Below, in pieces: positions 44,801 through 55,760 of a stretch of DNA of 64,000 nt. Origin of the DNA: Dichotomocladium elegans (taxonomy: Eukaryota; Mucoromycota; Mucoromycetes; Mucorales; Lichtheimiaceae); assembly GCA_025716815.1 (NCBI GenBank), contig JAIXMN010000003.1, positions 1,612,001 through 1,676,000 of the forward strand, written 5' to 3'. Under the pieces are notes generated by a model, which was given only the letters and a program-made list of their open reading frames with translations, was not told the DNA's origin and did not search any database. Numbering within the stretch: position 1 is the first letter of the stretch; each line of letters starts with the position of its first letter. A program made the position numbers and the translations under genes.

Positions 44801-45569
44801 GTGATTGTCGCGGTATGAATACCGGTATAAATATGTTAAAAAGAGAAGAAAAAGAGTGAATATTAGAAGATATCGGATCCCAGATTTCTTTGGATATGTT
44901 GACAGGATTGCTGAGATATAAAGAGCATTACTCCTATATGCAATCATGCAGTATTACGTCGGATTTCGGATAAAACGAAGAACGACCCTATAGTTTTGAC
45001 GGATGAATGCTCACTTGTCTGATTGTATGGAACAGCACATCAGCGAAACGGATGATAAAGAGCATTTTTTCATGCAAAAGGAAGAGCATGTGAGTACTAT
45101 GCGGAGTGTACGTTTATTTACTATTGATTAGAAGTGTATAATTACATATAGTACATGCCCATTGATATAAGGCAACAAATTTGATGCAGTAGTGCTTTAA
45201 TACGCAGCCCGTGGCGCGCAGCAACACGACTCTCTTGCTGCCTCGTCATCAAACAATCGTTCACATTCTGATAAGTTGGACTATCCTTGATGCAATGGTT
45301 TGCAGCTAAGTCATCGCTTGTGTGTATCTTGATCTTGATGATGACAATATGAAAAAGTTAAGGGGCCGTTTAAATCTGTCTGCAACAACTGTGGTCTGAT
45401 AAACAAGAAGCATCATGAAATAGCAGCAATTAGAGTCTAGATGTAGGTCTTCTGGAGGAGAATATCATCTCATACGTCACGACACTTGTCTCAGCGGTAT
45501 CCGTCACATGGATGACTGATTCCTCATAAATAACAGAGATTCTGAGCGAACTATTTCCTCTTTATCAAA
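44801..45569. other. Spacer between Tc1 copy 3 and element copy E
   Basis: AT-rich, with no frame or repeat that I recognise. Confidence 0.4.
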
Positions 45570-46135
45570 TCCTTCCTTGACCTCTCTTCCATGGGTTATC
45601 CGGTATGAATTTGTATATCGAATTTCGTTTTATTCGAATCTAACACCTTCTGTTCTTTGTAGGTTGATCAATCGTACCTGTAGTTGATGAGCCATGGAAA
45701 AGAGGCCAAAAAAGGGTATCCCATCATCCAGTGGGGCCGCGATTGGCAAGACCTCCCCCTCACTTTTTTTTTTTGATTCGCTCGTTGCCTGTGGCTATCC
45801 CCATCGTCGCTTCGGCGTCGCTCCCACCCCAAGTGCTCTCATTTTTTTGCTGTCGTCTTCGTTGTCCCTGCGTCCACCTGGTGTAAATTGCCGATGGTCC
45901 GCCTTTTGCTGGTTTCGTTCCGCCATTGTGCCCCTGCCGTTACTCCTTGTGCACTACCAATCTTCCGCCGTAGTTGCCGCCATGTGCGCACCTGGATACG
46001 CCTGGTATGAGCCGAGTTGGTAAAAAAGTCAAAGTATAAAAGGGATGGGATAATGGTTACTGCTGACTAGCAAAGTCCTTTTAACCTGGCGACACGATAA
46101 TTTGGATACGAAATTTGTTTTGGAAAAATAAGGTA
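45570..46135 (+). repeat. Dispersed element, copy E
   Basis: The most complete copy. The palindromic start CCTCTCTTCCATGG at about 45580 is mirrored by CCATGGAAAAGAGG at about 45691. The enclosed segment looks like an intron (GTATGAATTTG...TTCTTTGTAG). A GC-rich body of about 330 bp with a 109-codon frame follows, then TTACTGCTGACTAGCAAAG and the AT-rich end near 46130. Confidence 0.65.
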
Positions 46136-46529
46136 TGAACATAAAACACAAAACCAGCCATCCTCCATTGCGTGTTTTGTTATTAACATGGTGATATTTG
46201 TTTACTCCGTGTCTTCAGCGCATTCTCAAATGAGAATATCGCTAAAAGGTACGTAGGGATGCTTGCAAGATGCGTAAACCTGCAAAGCAAAAGAAAAAAA
46301 GAGACAGGTGGGTTTGGCGGGGGGCAATCCTGATGCCCAGGATCTTCTCTATAATGTAAGCAAGCGACTTGGGGGGAGAGTAGTTTACCCATGTTCATGT
46401 CGGATGAAAATAGTTTATCCTGTGATCGGTTCGACAAAGAGCAGAGGAGCTTATGACGATGGGATAAAGGCATACAACAGCGAGATGCATCTGTACGTAG
46501 AGGTGACCTGGTGGTCATGTATATATGAG

Positions 46530-46556
46530 TTTGTTGTTGTTGTTGTTGTTGTTGTT
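46530..46556 (+). repeat. (TTG)n microsatellite
   Basis: About nine TTG/GTT units, 170 bp upstream of the cystathionine beta-lyase start. The stretch 46136-46728 otherwise looks like promoter and leader, with a CT-rich run just before the ATG. Confidence 0.85.
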
Positions 46557-46728
46557 CCGGCCGGGAGGGTAGGAGGAGGAGTGACAGAGGATTCGTCATG
46601 CCAATTCACCTTGATTGGTTCGGCGGATCTCCGCACCGGCATTGGTATTGATGATCGCTTTTTCGAGTGAGTCTTTGTTCCCGCTTTGCGTCTTTTCCCT
46701 TCCCTTTTCTTTCTTTATTCTTCCTACA

Positions 46729-48141
46729 ATGGCTACCTCGATCGTCTCTTCTCCCGCAAGTTCCATCAAACAGCACCACCGCTACCACTTTGCCACCGAG
46801 GTGGTGACCGTCGATAATCCCGATGATCCCCACCATGCTGCTTCGGTGCCCATTTACCAGTCGGCCACGTTCAAGCAGGCCGGTGCAGGTGGTGGAGGTG
46901 AATACGATTATTCGCGGAGTGGCAACCCGACCAGAACGCAGCTTGGCAAGTTGGGTTTTTATATTGTTGTGTGCAAAGGGGAAACTTTTCTGCGTTTCTA
47001 ACGCTCTTTCTATAGAAAACCATCTGGCGAAGATCATGAATGCGAAAAAGGCATATGCTGTGTCGAGCGGGATGAGCGCACTCGATGTGATTTCACGACT
47101 CGTTCAGTCGGGCGACGAGATTATTGCAGGCGATGATCTTTACGGCGGCACAAACCGTCTGCTAACGTTTCTGGCCAAGACACAACAAATCAAGACCCAT
47201 CATGTGGACACGACGAATCCTGACTCGGTTTTGCCGTACTTGGATCCGGTCAAGACGCGACTCGTATTACTCGAGACGCCCACAAACCCGCTCATCAAGA
47301 TTTGCGACGTGGAAACAATTGCTAAGCATGTCCATGCGAAATGCCCTGATGCACTGGTGGTCGTTGACAATACCATGATGAGTCCCTATCTCCAATGCAC
47401 ACTTGATTTGGGTGCAGATATCGAGTATCACTCTGCAACAAAGTACCTGGCAGGTCACCATGACCTGATGGCCGGTGTGATTGGGGTGCGCAGTGATGCG
47501 ATTGCCGAGGTAAGTAAATGAACAAATTGCAGAACGAACTGAGCTTTTCCTTTCTCGGCTGACTTTGGGATTATAAGAAAATCTATTATGTGATCAATGC
47601 TACAGGATGTGGCCTCGGTCCATTTGACTCGTGGCTGCTGCTACGCGGTGTGAAGACCTTGGCCGTTCGTATGGACCGCCAGCAGACCAATGCGATTCAG
47701 GTCGCCGAATTTCTGGAACAATGCAGATTCAAGGTCAATTACCCGGGTTCCACTAAACACCCTCAGTACGAACTTCATAAGCGCATGTCCACCGGCCCAG
47801 GTGCGGTGTTGAGTTTTGAAACGGGCGATATCGGACTTTCGGAGCGGATTGTGGAAGCGGCCCGATTGTGGAGCATCAGCGTATCCTTTGGCTGCGTCAA
47901 CTCGTTGATTAGGTAACCTTTCCAAAAGACTCGATCCCACCAGAGAGAACTGACTTTTACATTATCGTTCAGCATGCCGTGCAGAATGTCTCACGCATCC
48001 ATCCCGGCCCATGTCCGTGCTGAGCGTGCCTTCCCCGAAGATCTGATTCGTCTGTGCGTAGGTATCGAGCACGTCGATGACCTGATCGACGACCTCAGAC
48101 AAGCCATCGCAAGCGCAGGCGCCATGCCCGAGCAGCCCTAA
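46729..48141 (+). CDS. Cystathionine beta-lyase (4 exons)
   Basis: Exons are 46729-46945, 47016-47509, 47578-47912 and 47973-48141, giving 404 residues. It is a PLP enzyme of the Cys/Met metabolism family: YDYSRSGNPTRTQLENHLAK, AYAVSSGMSALDVI, GDDLYGGTNRLL, VVVDNTMMSPYLQ, and the PLP lysine in YHSATKYLAGHHDLMAGV. The C-terminal VNSLISMPCRMSHASIPA favours cystathionine beta-lyase (Str3-like; cystathionine to homocysteine, pyruvate and ammonia) over gamma-synthase or gamma-lyase. Intron 1 is best read as a GC-AG intron (TTG/GCAAGT), giving the conserved E-N-H-L; a GT donor 4 bp further on would give G-K-N-H-L, also in frame. Intron 2 is preceded by IAE and followed by KIYYVINATG. Confidence 0.93.
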
Positions 48142-48275
48142 ATGTAAATATCCGCCCCACTCCTCATGCGTCCCACTTGCTTCCCTTTCCTTGCAGACAC
48201 ATCTTTCTTTTTCTCTTCTGTAATTTCCTTCTCTTCCCCTGATTCTTTTGCTGCATTTATATTTTAGTATTTTTT

Positions 48276-48393
48276 ACATTATATATATATATATATAGCC
48301 ATACGGTACGGAAGAAGAGTGTCCATCTCTTTTTCTTTTTCTTTCCAATCCAAGCTCAAAAAGGGAGTTTGTTTTATATATATATATATATAT
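48276..48393. repeat. Two (TA)n runs between converging genes
   Basis: ATATATATAT runs at about 48280-48297 and 48376-48393 lie in the short space between the beta-lyase stop and the Rictor stop. They may help separate the converging transcripts; that is inference. Confidence 0.7.
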
Positions 48394-48405
48394 TCTTTTG
48401 TATTT

Positions 48406-51400
48406 TCACTCACGGACATGAAACCCGATCTTTTTACATTTGGGCACTAGCGTCTCCACAACCACCCGTTCTTCTTTGAAAGGGCCATCACTTTTTTCCG
48501 AGAGTAGTAATTGGGGCTGTGGTGGCCGATCATCGTTGTTCTCGATGCAGTCTGGAGTATGTGGCAACGGAGAAGTAGAGCGTTGCTGCTGGTCCTCGGT
48601 TGAGCTGGCTCGTGGTGACGATGGATGATGCGCCACAGCATCGAGCTCGAGGAGCAGGGAGGGAGTGAATCGCATATCGAAAATGTCGAGAATGTATTTT
48701 CTCACGGGTGCGCGGAAATGATAACTGCCCAGTAGCTGACACACGCAGTAAAATAAGTCGACTTTTCTGAAATAATCCGGATGTCTTTGCCGCAGTCTAT
48801 CGCAAAAAAAAAGAGCAATCAATAAATGCATGCCGAAAACAAATTCTTTCTTTCGCTCCGGATGAATACTTGGCCAGGTTTTTAGATGCCTCATTGGCAA
48901 GGATATGGTTGCTCATGTCGCCAATGTTCTTCAGAATATCAGCAGCAATGGGATCTTCGGTGATATGTTTTGGTAGCAAAGGTGGATCGGACAATGAGGG
49001 GGTATATTTCCAATTCGGGATCTTTTTTTGTATGTGGCGATTAGGCGCGCGAGTTACATAAAGAGGAAGTAAAGCTTACTGCAAGGAAGAGATCCAGATT
49101 TTGAGGAACAACTAGCCCTTCAGGCTCACCGTTTGGAGAGACCACACCGTCCCAGTTGAGCTCGCTCAGAATTTCAACGCCTTGCTGGGTCTTTGCAATT
49201 AAGCCAAGAACGTAGTAGCATGACCTACAGGAGGAATCCGTCATCTCATGCGCACCTAAACCAAACGGTCTTGTTTTTTACCCTTTTAACGAAAGCACTT
49301 CGCTGTGCTCAGCAATCCACACAATGTCTTTGACAATATCCTCCTCTTCAAGGAACGGAAGCCCGTTCCGGGTGGAGCCAATGTTTCCCACAGCCCATAA
49401 TACTGCCTTGAGCTGCTGGAACACCTCCGCATCAAGGTTCTCCAGCGCACAGCTACGGATATATTTCGCAAAATACTGGAAATGACCCTTCTCCCTCAGT
49501 AGATTGCACCCTTCCTCCGTCTTTGTCAGTTCACCATAGAAATGGGGCGGTGTCAGTCCGTCACCAGGTTGTCTAAGCACAAACGCAAGGTGATGGAGAA
49601 GTCAGCATAATTGGTACAATATCGCGCATATCAGCATACAGATTCTCGTAGTTTCTTTCACTATCCACCCGCTCCTCAAAAGGATTTCGCGTCTTCTTGT
49701 CCGGTGTATTGACCAGCGCTCTCGCCAGCGACAGCTCGAGTTGGGTGACATATTGCTGGTTCCGATACTCGAACCAATCATCCATCTCTTTCTGGACGTA
49801 ACCTAATGCATACAAGTACCGAAACCCGGTAGAGGTGGACAAGAACCTGGAATATAAGTGCTAAATGAGCATCCTCGAGCTAATTTCTATCATTGCACGC
49901 ATTACATACCGCAGCAGCAGTGGGTTTCCGATCTCGCCCAGATGACCAAGGCTGGGCCTATATTTGACCAAGAGCTCAAGGTTTGCCTGTTTCTCGCAAG
50001 CCTCATCCAGTAAATTAACCGCCATCTGACATACGTCCAGATGTGTGTCATAAAGCTGGGTCACGAGAAGACGAATGGCCCATCCGTTCCATTCGTACTC
50101 AGACCGACGCATGATCACACCCAGGTACTGGGTAGCAAACAACCGGATTGGATTGTAGCCCGAGGTCATGATCTTCGACAAGAGAACGCGCGGGTGGCCA
50201 TCAAGTGTATAGTCCATGTTGGTGATAATTGCAATTTTGAGGTCGTCTCGATTGCGCAGTTCGGACAGCTGATAAAACAAACTAAAGATCTTGAACTTTT
50301 CCAGCAGGCGGACGCCCTCCTTGTACTTGCTAAGCACCCCAAGAAGCGTAAAGTATCCGCATGAAAGGGTATTTTCCATACGCTCCTTCGAAAATATCGG
50401 TTCTATCTCATTATTACCTCCTTCCCGGAGCGGGTCGAGCTCGCCAAGGGCCTCTGCCATCTGGATAAGCAACTTATTCTCGCCTAGGTAGCGGACGCCG
50501 TCCGGATTGGAAAGTAAGGTCTTTATGAGCACGCATCCAGTCTTTAGATAGCGTGCAATGGTGGTCTTGGTGCATGTGATATCTGAAAACTTGTGTGCAA
50601 ACGGTCGGTAGAAACCTAAAAGTCGCTTGATGAACTTTTTGCCGCGCATTGCCTCCTCAAGCCGGCGCGGATTGAGAAGCGGTCCTTGCAGTAACTCTGA
50701 GATGCAATCCCAGCTCCACTTGGTGTAATCTTTGGTGTTCAAAACCTGGGAGTCCATCAGGAGTTGCCGAAAATGCACGTCGTCAATCGCGTACCCGATC
50801 TTTCGCTTCACTTCGTGGACCTTTTCCTGAGATCGCGTCACATCGCTCGTCAAATCTTTGCTGCCCTGTGAATGACTGCTATTTACGACGCTCGCCTGAG
50901 TTGACGCCAGAAGACGGGTCCGTGCACGGGTCAGCCGATCAATATGGGCCAGGGCAGCAGTCGCATTGTGTCGGACTTGCTCGTCCTCGAAATTAGAGGC
51001 CAGTGCAAATAATTTTGGCAGTGATTGGACCTGGATTCCCATCATAATTGGCAGTAGTCGAGTTGATAGTTGCAGAATTTCGCCGATCAGGAGCGTTGCC
51101 TTCCGTGAAATATACAAGTCGTCCGATTTTACCATGTCCACGAGCGCCATAAGGATATCTGCGTCGATAAAGATGATCAAGAGAATGCAAAGATGATGGT
51201 CGAGCATGTTAAGCCGTTCCGCATTGTTCGCCGCCGTTTTGTCTATCGGAGGCGTCTCAAGGGCATATGGATCGCCGGCCAACCAAAGACCCTTGACAAC
51301 ATCATTGCCGCCTGTCAAGATCGATCGCTGAGATCTCCCACCCATTGCGGCGGCAACCGCTGCACTGGCCGTCTTATCCGTCTCTGTACTTGCAGGAGCG

Positions 51401-53431
51401 AGATGCACGGCATGCTGTCTTCCCGATAAAAAGTTTTGATATTCCTTTGGCAGGTTCACTCGGAACACATTAAAAAACATGTCCAGCACGATTTTCTAGA
51501 CTCAGCTGTCAACGATGCTTGATGTACATGATATCTCGCGTCCTATTCTCTTTACCTGCGTCTCTGGTATTGGAATGCGGAGGCTCTGTACAACCGATCT
51601 GGCAGCACGCATGTTATTTGCACACATCAAAAAAGCCCCTGCCCATGTCTTGAGCAACAGTGTAACCACTCGCGCACTATTTTTAAGCCGCTCCTCGTTA
51701 TTCGGTCCCTTTCCTGTTGCTGTGAACGGCGCAATCATCATCTCCAGTTCAACGCCCGGTCTAAGGTAGCAGCGCCGATCCGGCATGTCCAAGATATAGA
51801 CCAGCGCATTAACAAGCACCTCTGTCATGTTGAGTTGTCCGTCCAAAAGAGCTTGCATCAACACGCGTACTCCACCGGACCGCACCGTCAGGCCAATGTC
51901 GAGGATAGCTTATAGATAACACCACACATAAACATACACATACACACATACATACATTATATATATGAGCTTCTGTGCAATGTTAGAAGGTTAAAAAACT
52001 TACCCAACTCGGCCAATGTTTCTAGAGAGACGTTTCGTAATCGGCAATCGGTCTGTTCTGCTATAGATACCACAGCGCGAACAAGGCCTTGGTTAATATA
52101 TGGCAGGCCCTCGTACTCGATGAATGAACGAACAAGCTTTAGAGCCTGTTCCCGCTCAGGCTCGTGGTTGGATGAGTCTCGCGATAATGCTCTAAGGCGT
52201 GGGATCAGACGCTTTTAACGTCTTGTTTGTTTCATCGCTTGATCTCTTACCGAATGATGAATACATATATCTGCAGTTTGACCATAAGTTTGACATCCTC
52301 AGGACCTTCCACCAGATGCCGAAGGGCACGCATGCTCATCACGCGTACTTCTCGACTCGGGCTCGCGATGCATTGCCTCAGACTATATAAAGAAAGCAGA
52401 ATTGAAGGTGTTTCAAGCTCAATGCTCTTCATCTTATACCTTAGTCCTCCTTATATATATTATATATACCATGTCACAATGCTCTCTTTTGGGTAATGGG
52501 TGTCGATATCCGTCGTGTTCTTTAGTATCCGCAAAAGCGTTTCCAGCTTGTTGAGTTTGGATTCTTTGATGAGTTGAGCGTCTGCTGTTTGCTTCCCACC
52601 ATTAGTGCAGTTATTTGCCTCCCATTCATCTATACGCAGCTGGGCAGTGAGGTGATGCAGCCGTCTGCCGATCGGCCAGGCGTCTAAAGGTTGAAATAAG
52701 AATGGAGCTGGGATTGGTTCAGCGCGGACTTTACCATCGTCTGGAAATGTTGTGTTCTCCTGTGATGTCTTCTGCTTTTCTTTGATGTTGGGCGAACTGT
52801 TCGACCTCGGTTTTGTCCGTGAGCGGGAGTTGCTGGAGGAGGGTGTGATAAAAAGTGTATTCCCGGTATAATTGCGTTCCTTGAGCCGTTGATTAACCTC
52901 GGCAGTCGCGGCGCCTGGACAGAGGGATGGGTTAGAAAGGACACCGGGTGGGGAAAGGTGTACGAAAGGAATGAATTACCGGCATTCATCCGCATGTGAT
53001 CAATACGCTGGATGGTGTCGTCAATGGCCGCATTGTATGCCTCAAGCTGCGACTCGAGATCTTTGGTACGTTTCTTGTCTTGCAAGTACACCTCGAGCAT
53101 ATTCTCCACGCCGAGCTTCATTTTAGTTTCTTTGTCGAGTTTGGCCAAAAGGTTATCCAACTTTTTGTGGTAATTTCAGTCAGTTTTCTGCTTCAATAAT
53201 TCTTTTATTCACATCGCATGTGCATGTGTATGTGAATGTGCATGTGGTGTGTGTATGTGTGTATGTGTGAATAAAAACCTCGTGCAAAATCTGTGATTCT
53301 CGTTTCGTTTTGATGCCCTCGTTACTAATGCTACTGGCAGCTCCATCATCATCGCCGCTGCTACTGCTGTCTACTGTGGGCGGTGGAGGAGGAGCGGGAA
53401 CTGCATCCAATGCTGACATGGTGGTGTCCAT
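48406..53431 (-). CDS. TSC11: Rictor/Tsc11 (AVO3, S. pombe Ste20) TORC2 subunit (13 exons)
   Basis: Exons are 53279-53431, 52980-53160, 52735-52914, 52470-52683, 52251-52439, 52004-52191, 51556-51908, 49910-51495, 49640-49846, 49282-49572, 49080-49224, 48870-49021 and 48406-48796. They give 1409 residues, with all phases closing. An N-terminal coiled coil with HR1-like character (ENMLEVYLQDKKRTKDLESQ) precedes armadillo-like Rictor repeats. Markers are REVRVMSMRALRHLVEGPED, EREQALKLVRSFIEYEG, ALVYILDMPDRRCYLRPGVE, GDGLTPPHFYGELTKTEEGC and CYYVLGLIAKTQQGVEILSE. Rictor scaffolds TORC2, which controls actin and AGC kinases. The exon 9/10 junction was placed at a GTATGC donor to restore phase. 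Confidence 0.95.
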
Positions 53432-54341
53432 TGCCGCAGAAAACGATTGGTATTTGCTGCGCTAGCGTATATCTCTGTGCGTGTATTGAAAAGGGCAGGG
53501 GTAAAATAAAAAAGGCGGGAAGAAGTGTGTCAGGCGCGAGAAATAGTGATAGGGAGAACACACACATACACACGCACGCACACAGAACAGAAAGGAAAGT
53601 CCGTGTGCGTCAAGAGTGAGCGTGTGTAAAAGAGGGTTCATGGAAATCAAGGCCCACCTCCGTCGCCTTCATCATCTCTCCGCTCCGGTATTGCTAAATA
53701 CGGCATAACCCTGTTCTAATGGGCAAACGCTCGGCCCCATCAACGCAATTGACCACACGCGCATGTCCATCGCCGGAATGGCATACCTCATTCTTTCCAA
53801 TGATCATCTGGGTGTTGCTACCGTAGTTTTCAACTATTCCTGTACATTTGCCAGCGTCCTTGCTTCGCCTGGTTGACTCAATAACTTCGCATTGACATTG
53901 CCCTGCTTGCTTTACACAGCGCCGCAAGCGTAACAAAAATGGTACGCATATCCCACCGTCCTCATGTACATATACACTTTTCGATGTCTGAAGCAGTCCG
54001 CGCTTAACGTCCGGGGTGGCAAATGCAACGTAGTATCAAACATAACTTTTCGTCTTTTTTCCTAGAGATAAGAGGGATAGGAGTGGGTGGATGGATGCAA
54101 ATCGTATGATGACAGATTAAAAGACTCTAAGGGTGTGTCAGAAAGAACTGCAAGCGGGAAGAGGGTAAATAAAAGGTACTGGTACATCTACAAAAACAAA
54201 ACCTAGAGTTGTGAGGAGTACACGCAAATGGTATTAATACTTAGTTCTTCTTTTCTCTTTTTTTTTGTAGTTGCTATCGTTGAGACGAATAGAGGGAATG
54301 GAGTTGGGGATATGTGTATTTGCCCGCACGGGCGAGCAGGC
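53432..54341. other. Spacer with a Cys-rich frame and dinucleotide runs
   Basis: On the minus strand at 53694-53936 a frame reads GQCQCEVIE...DAGKCTGIVENYGSNTQ...NEVCHSGDG...VVNCVDGAERLPIRTGLC. Evenly spaced Cys like this resemble small secreted proteins. Directly upstream, in another frame, MRTIFVTLAALCKASRA looks like a signal peptide. No intron of reasonable size joins them, so either a frameshift or a chance arrangement is involved. (CA)/(GT)-rich tracts lie at 53560-53582. Confidence 0.3.
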
Positions 54342-55760
54342 TTAATCATCATCAATGCGCCACGAGTTCAAGGAAGACTGTTCCTGAAGTTCTTTTTGCA
54401 CGCGTTGCTGTTCTTCTTTGTATCTACCACGCTGAACATAAGGCGCTAAGCCCTTTTCAAAATTGGACATGCACCAAACTCCCAGGATTGAGGTGCCGAT
54501 GGCAAAAACTATGCCAAGGATGACTGAAGAAATAATGGATCAACGATTAGACGCAATATCTCTCACTACCTCGGTCTGTTTCGTAATCGATTTACCAAAA
54601 CCAATCCAAGTATACCAGTTGTTGTTGGGAAGGAGAGTTCGCCAGAGCATGAGAATGAGCGAGAAGATAACCACAAACTGAAAGATAACAAAGACGAGCA
54701 TGCGACCATAATGTTCACCTGCCACCTAAAGCCACAATCACAAGCAGAAGTTAGTCCAGCTGCTTCATGTATCATCGGATGTGGAACCGAAACTTACCGT
54801 CATACGACCAAAATAAAGGGCAGGGAGAATGAGAACAGTGACGACGATTTGGACGTAAGCATCCCATTGAAAACCGTCGTCGATGGCGAATTGAATGATG
54901 TAAAAACATGACACGAGAAACTCGATGAAAATATCGATTTTCAAAGCGAGCACAAAGAACTGGAAGATCCGATACATTTCTGAATGATTTGCGAAGTTAG
55001 AGGAGATTTAAACACCTTATTTTTATATGCTTACTTTGGATAAGGACGTCGGGACCGATCTTTTTATAAATAACCCAGCCAAACTCTTTTACCACACGAA
55101 ATGAGAGATAGGCAAAGATAATTGCATAAAGGACTTGGAGGACAGTAAGGGCGATTTCGAGGTATACAGCGACTTGGAGTGGGTGAACGTTGATATTGAG
55201 ATGATTTTCGTCGGAGAGGTTCTGGATTCGATTCAACCACCGCTTGCCGTCCATGACCTCCAGACCGCCAAGAATGGCACAGATGCCGTTGAGAATGGCG
55301 AGAACAATGACCTCAGCCGCATTTTGATAAATAGTCTATAGATAGAGACGAATAAATAATGCGTTCGATGGGAAAAGAAATCATACATACAGCGTCAAAA
55401 GCCATCCCGACAAACCAGACTTGGAAACCGATGAAGGCAACATTCTCCCATTTTATCCGGTTAAGTCGGCTTAGCGCCAAAGCGACAGCGGAAGAAGCAA
55501 CCCTGCTCAGGTTGCTCAGGGTGGAAGTGTGGCCCGGCTCCATGATCGCACTGATATTATTTGCCTGGGTCGTATTTTGGCTGGCAATTGCAGACTGAAT
55601 AGCTATAATCATGATGCCCTGCATAAGGGCGAGTGCGATGTACAACTTGGTCCACAACGACTGTTGTATCCGCTCTTTCTACAAGAGGTGTATCATCAAG
55701 ATGGGTGCAGTTGGCGCATGTTGTCATTATCATCCATACAATTTTCTGAGCGCTCGCCAT
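54342..55760 (-). CDS. UPF0658-type Golgi membrane protein (6 exons)
   Basis: Exons are 55740-55760, 55391-55678, 55035-55335, 54798-54979, 54596-54725 and 54342-54523, giving 367 residues. About seven to eight membrane helices are visible, including WTKLYIALALMQGIMIIAIQ, AAEVIVLAILNGICAILGG, VAVYLEIALTVLQVLYAIIF, KIDIFIEFLVSCFYIIQFAI and MLVFVIFQFVVIFSLILMLW, with a cytosolic Gln/Glu-rich tail. The block FGWVIYKKIGPDVLIQKMYR matches my recollection of the fungal UPF0658 Golgi family (S. pombe SPAC23H3.04). The biochemical role is unknown. The first coding exon is only seven codons and was placed by splice phase. Confidence 0.75.
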
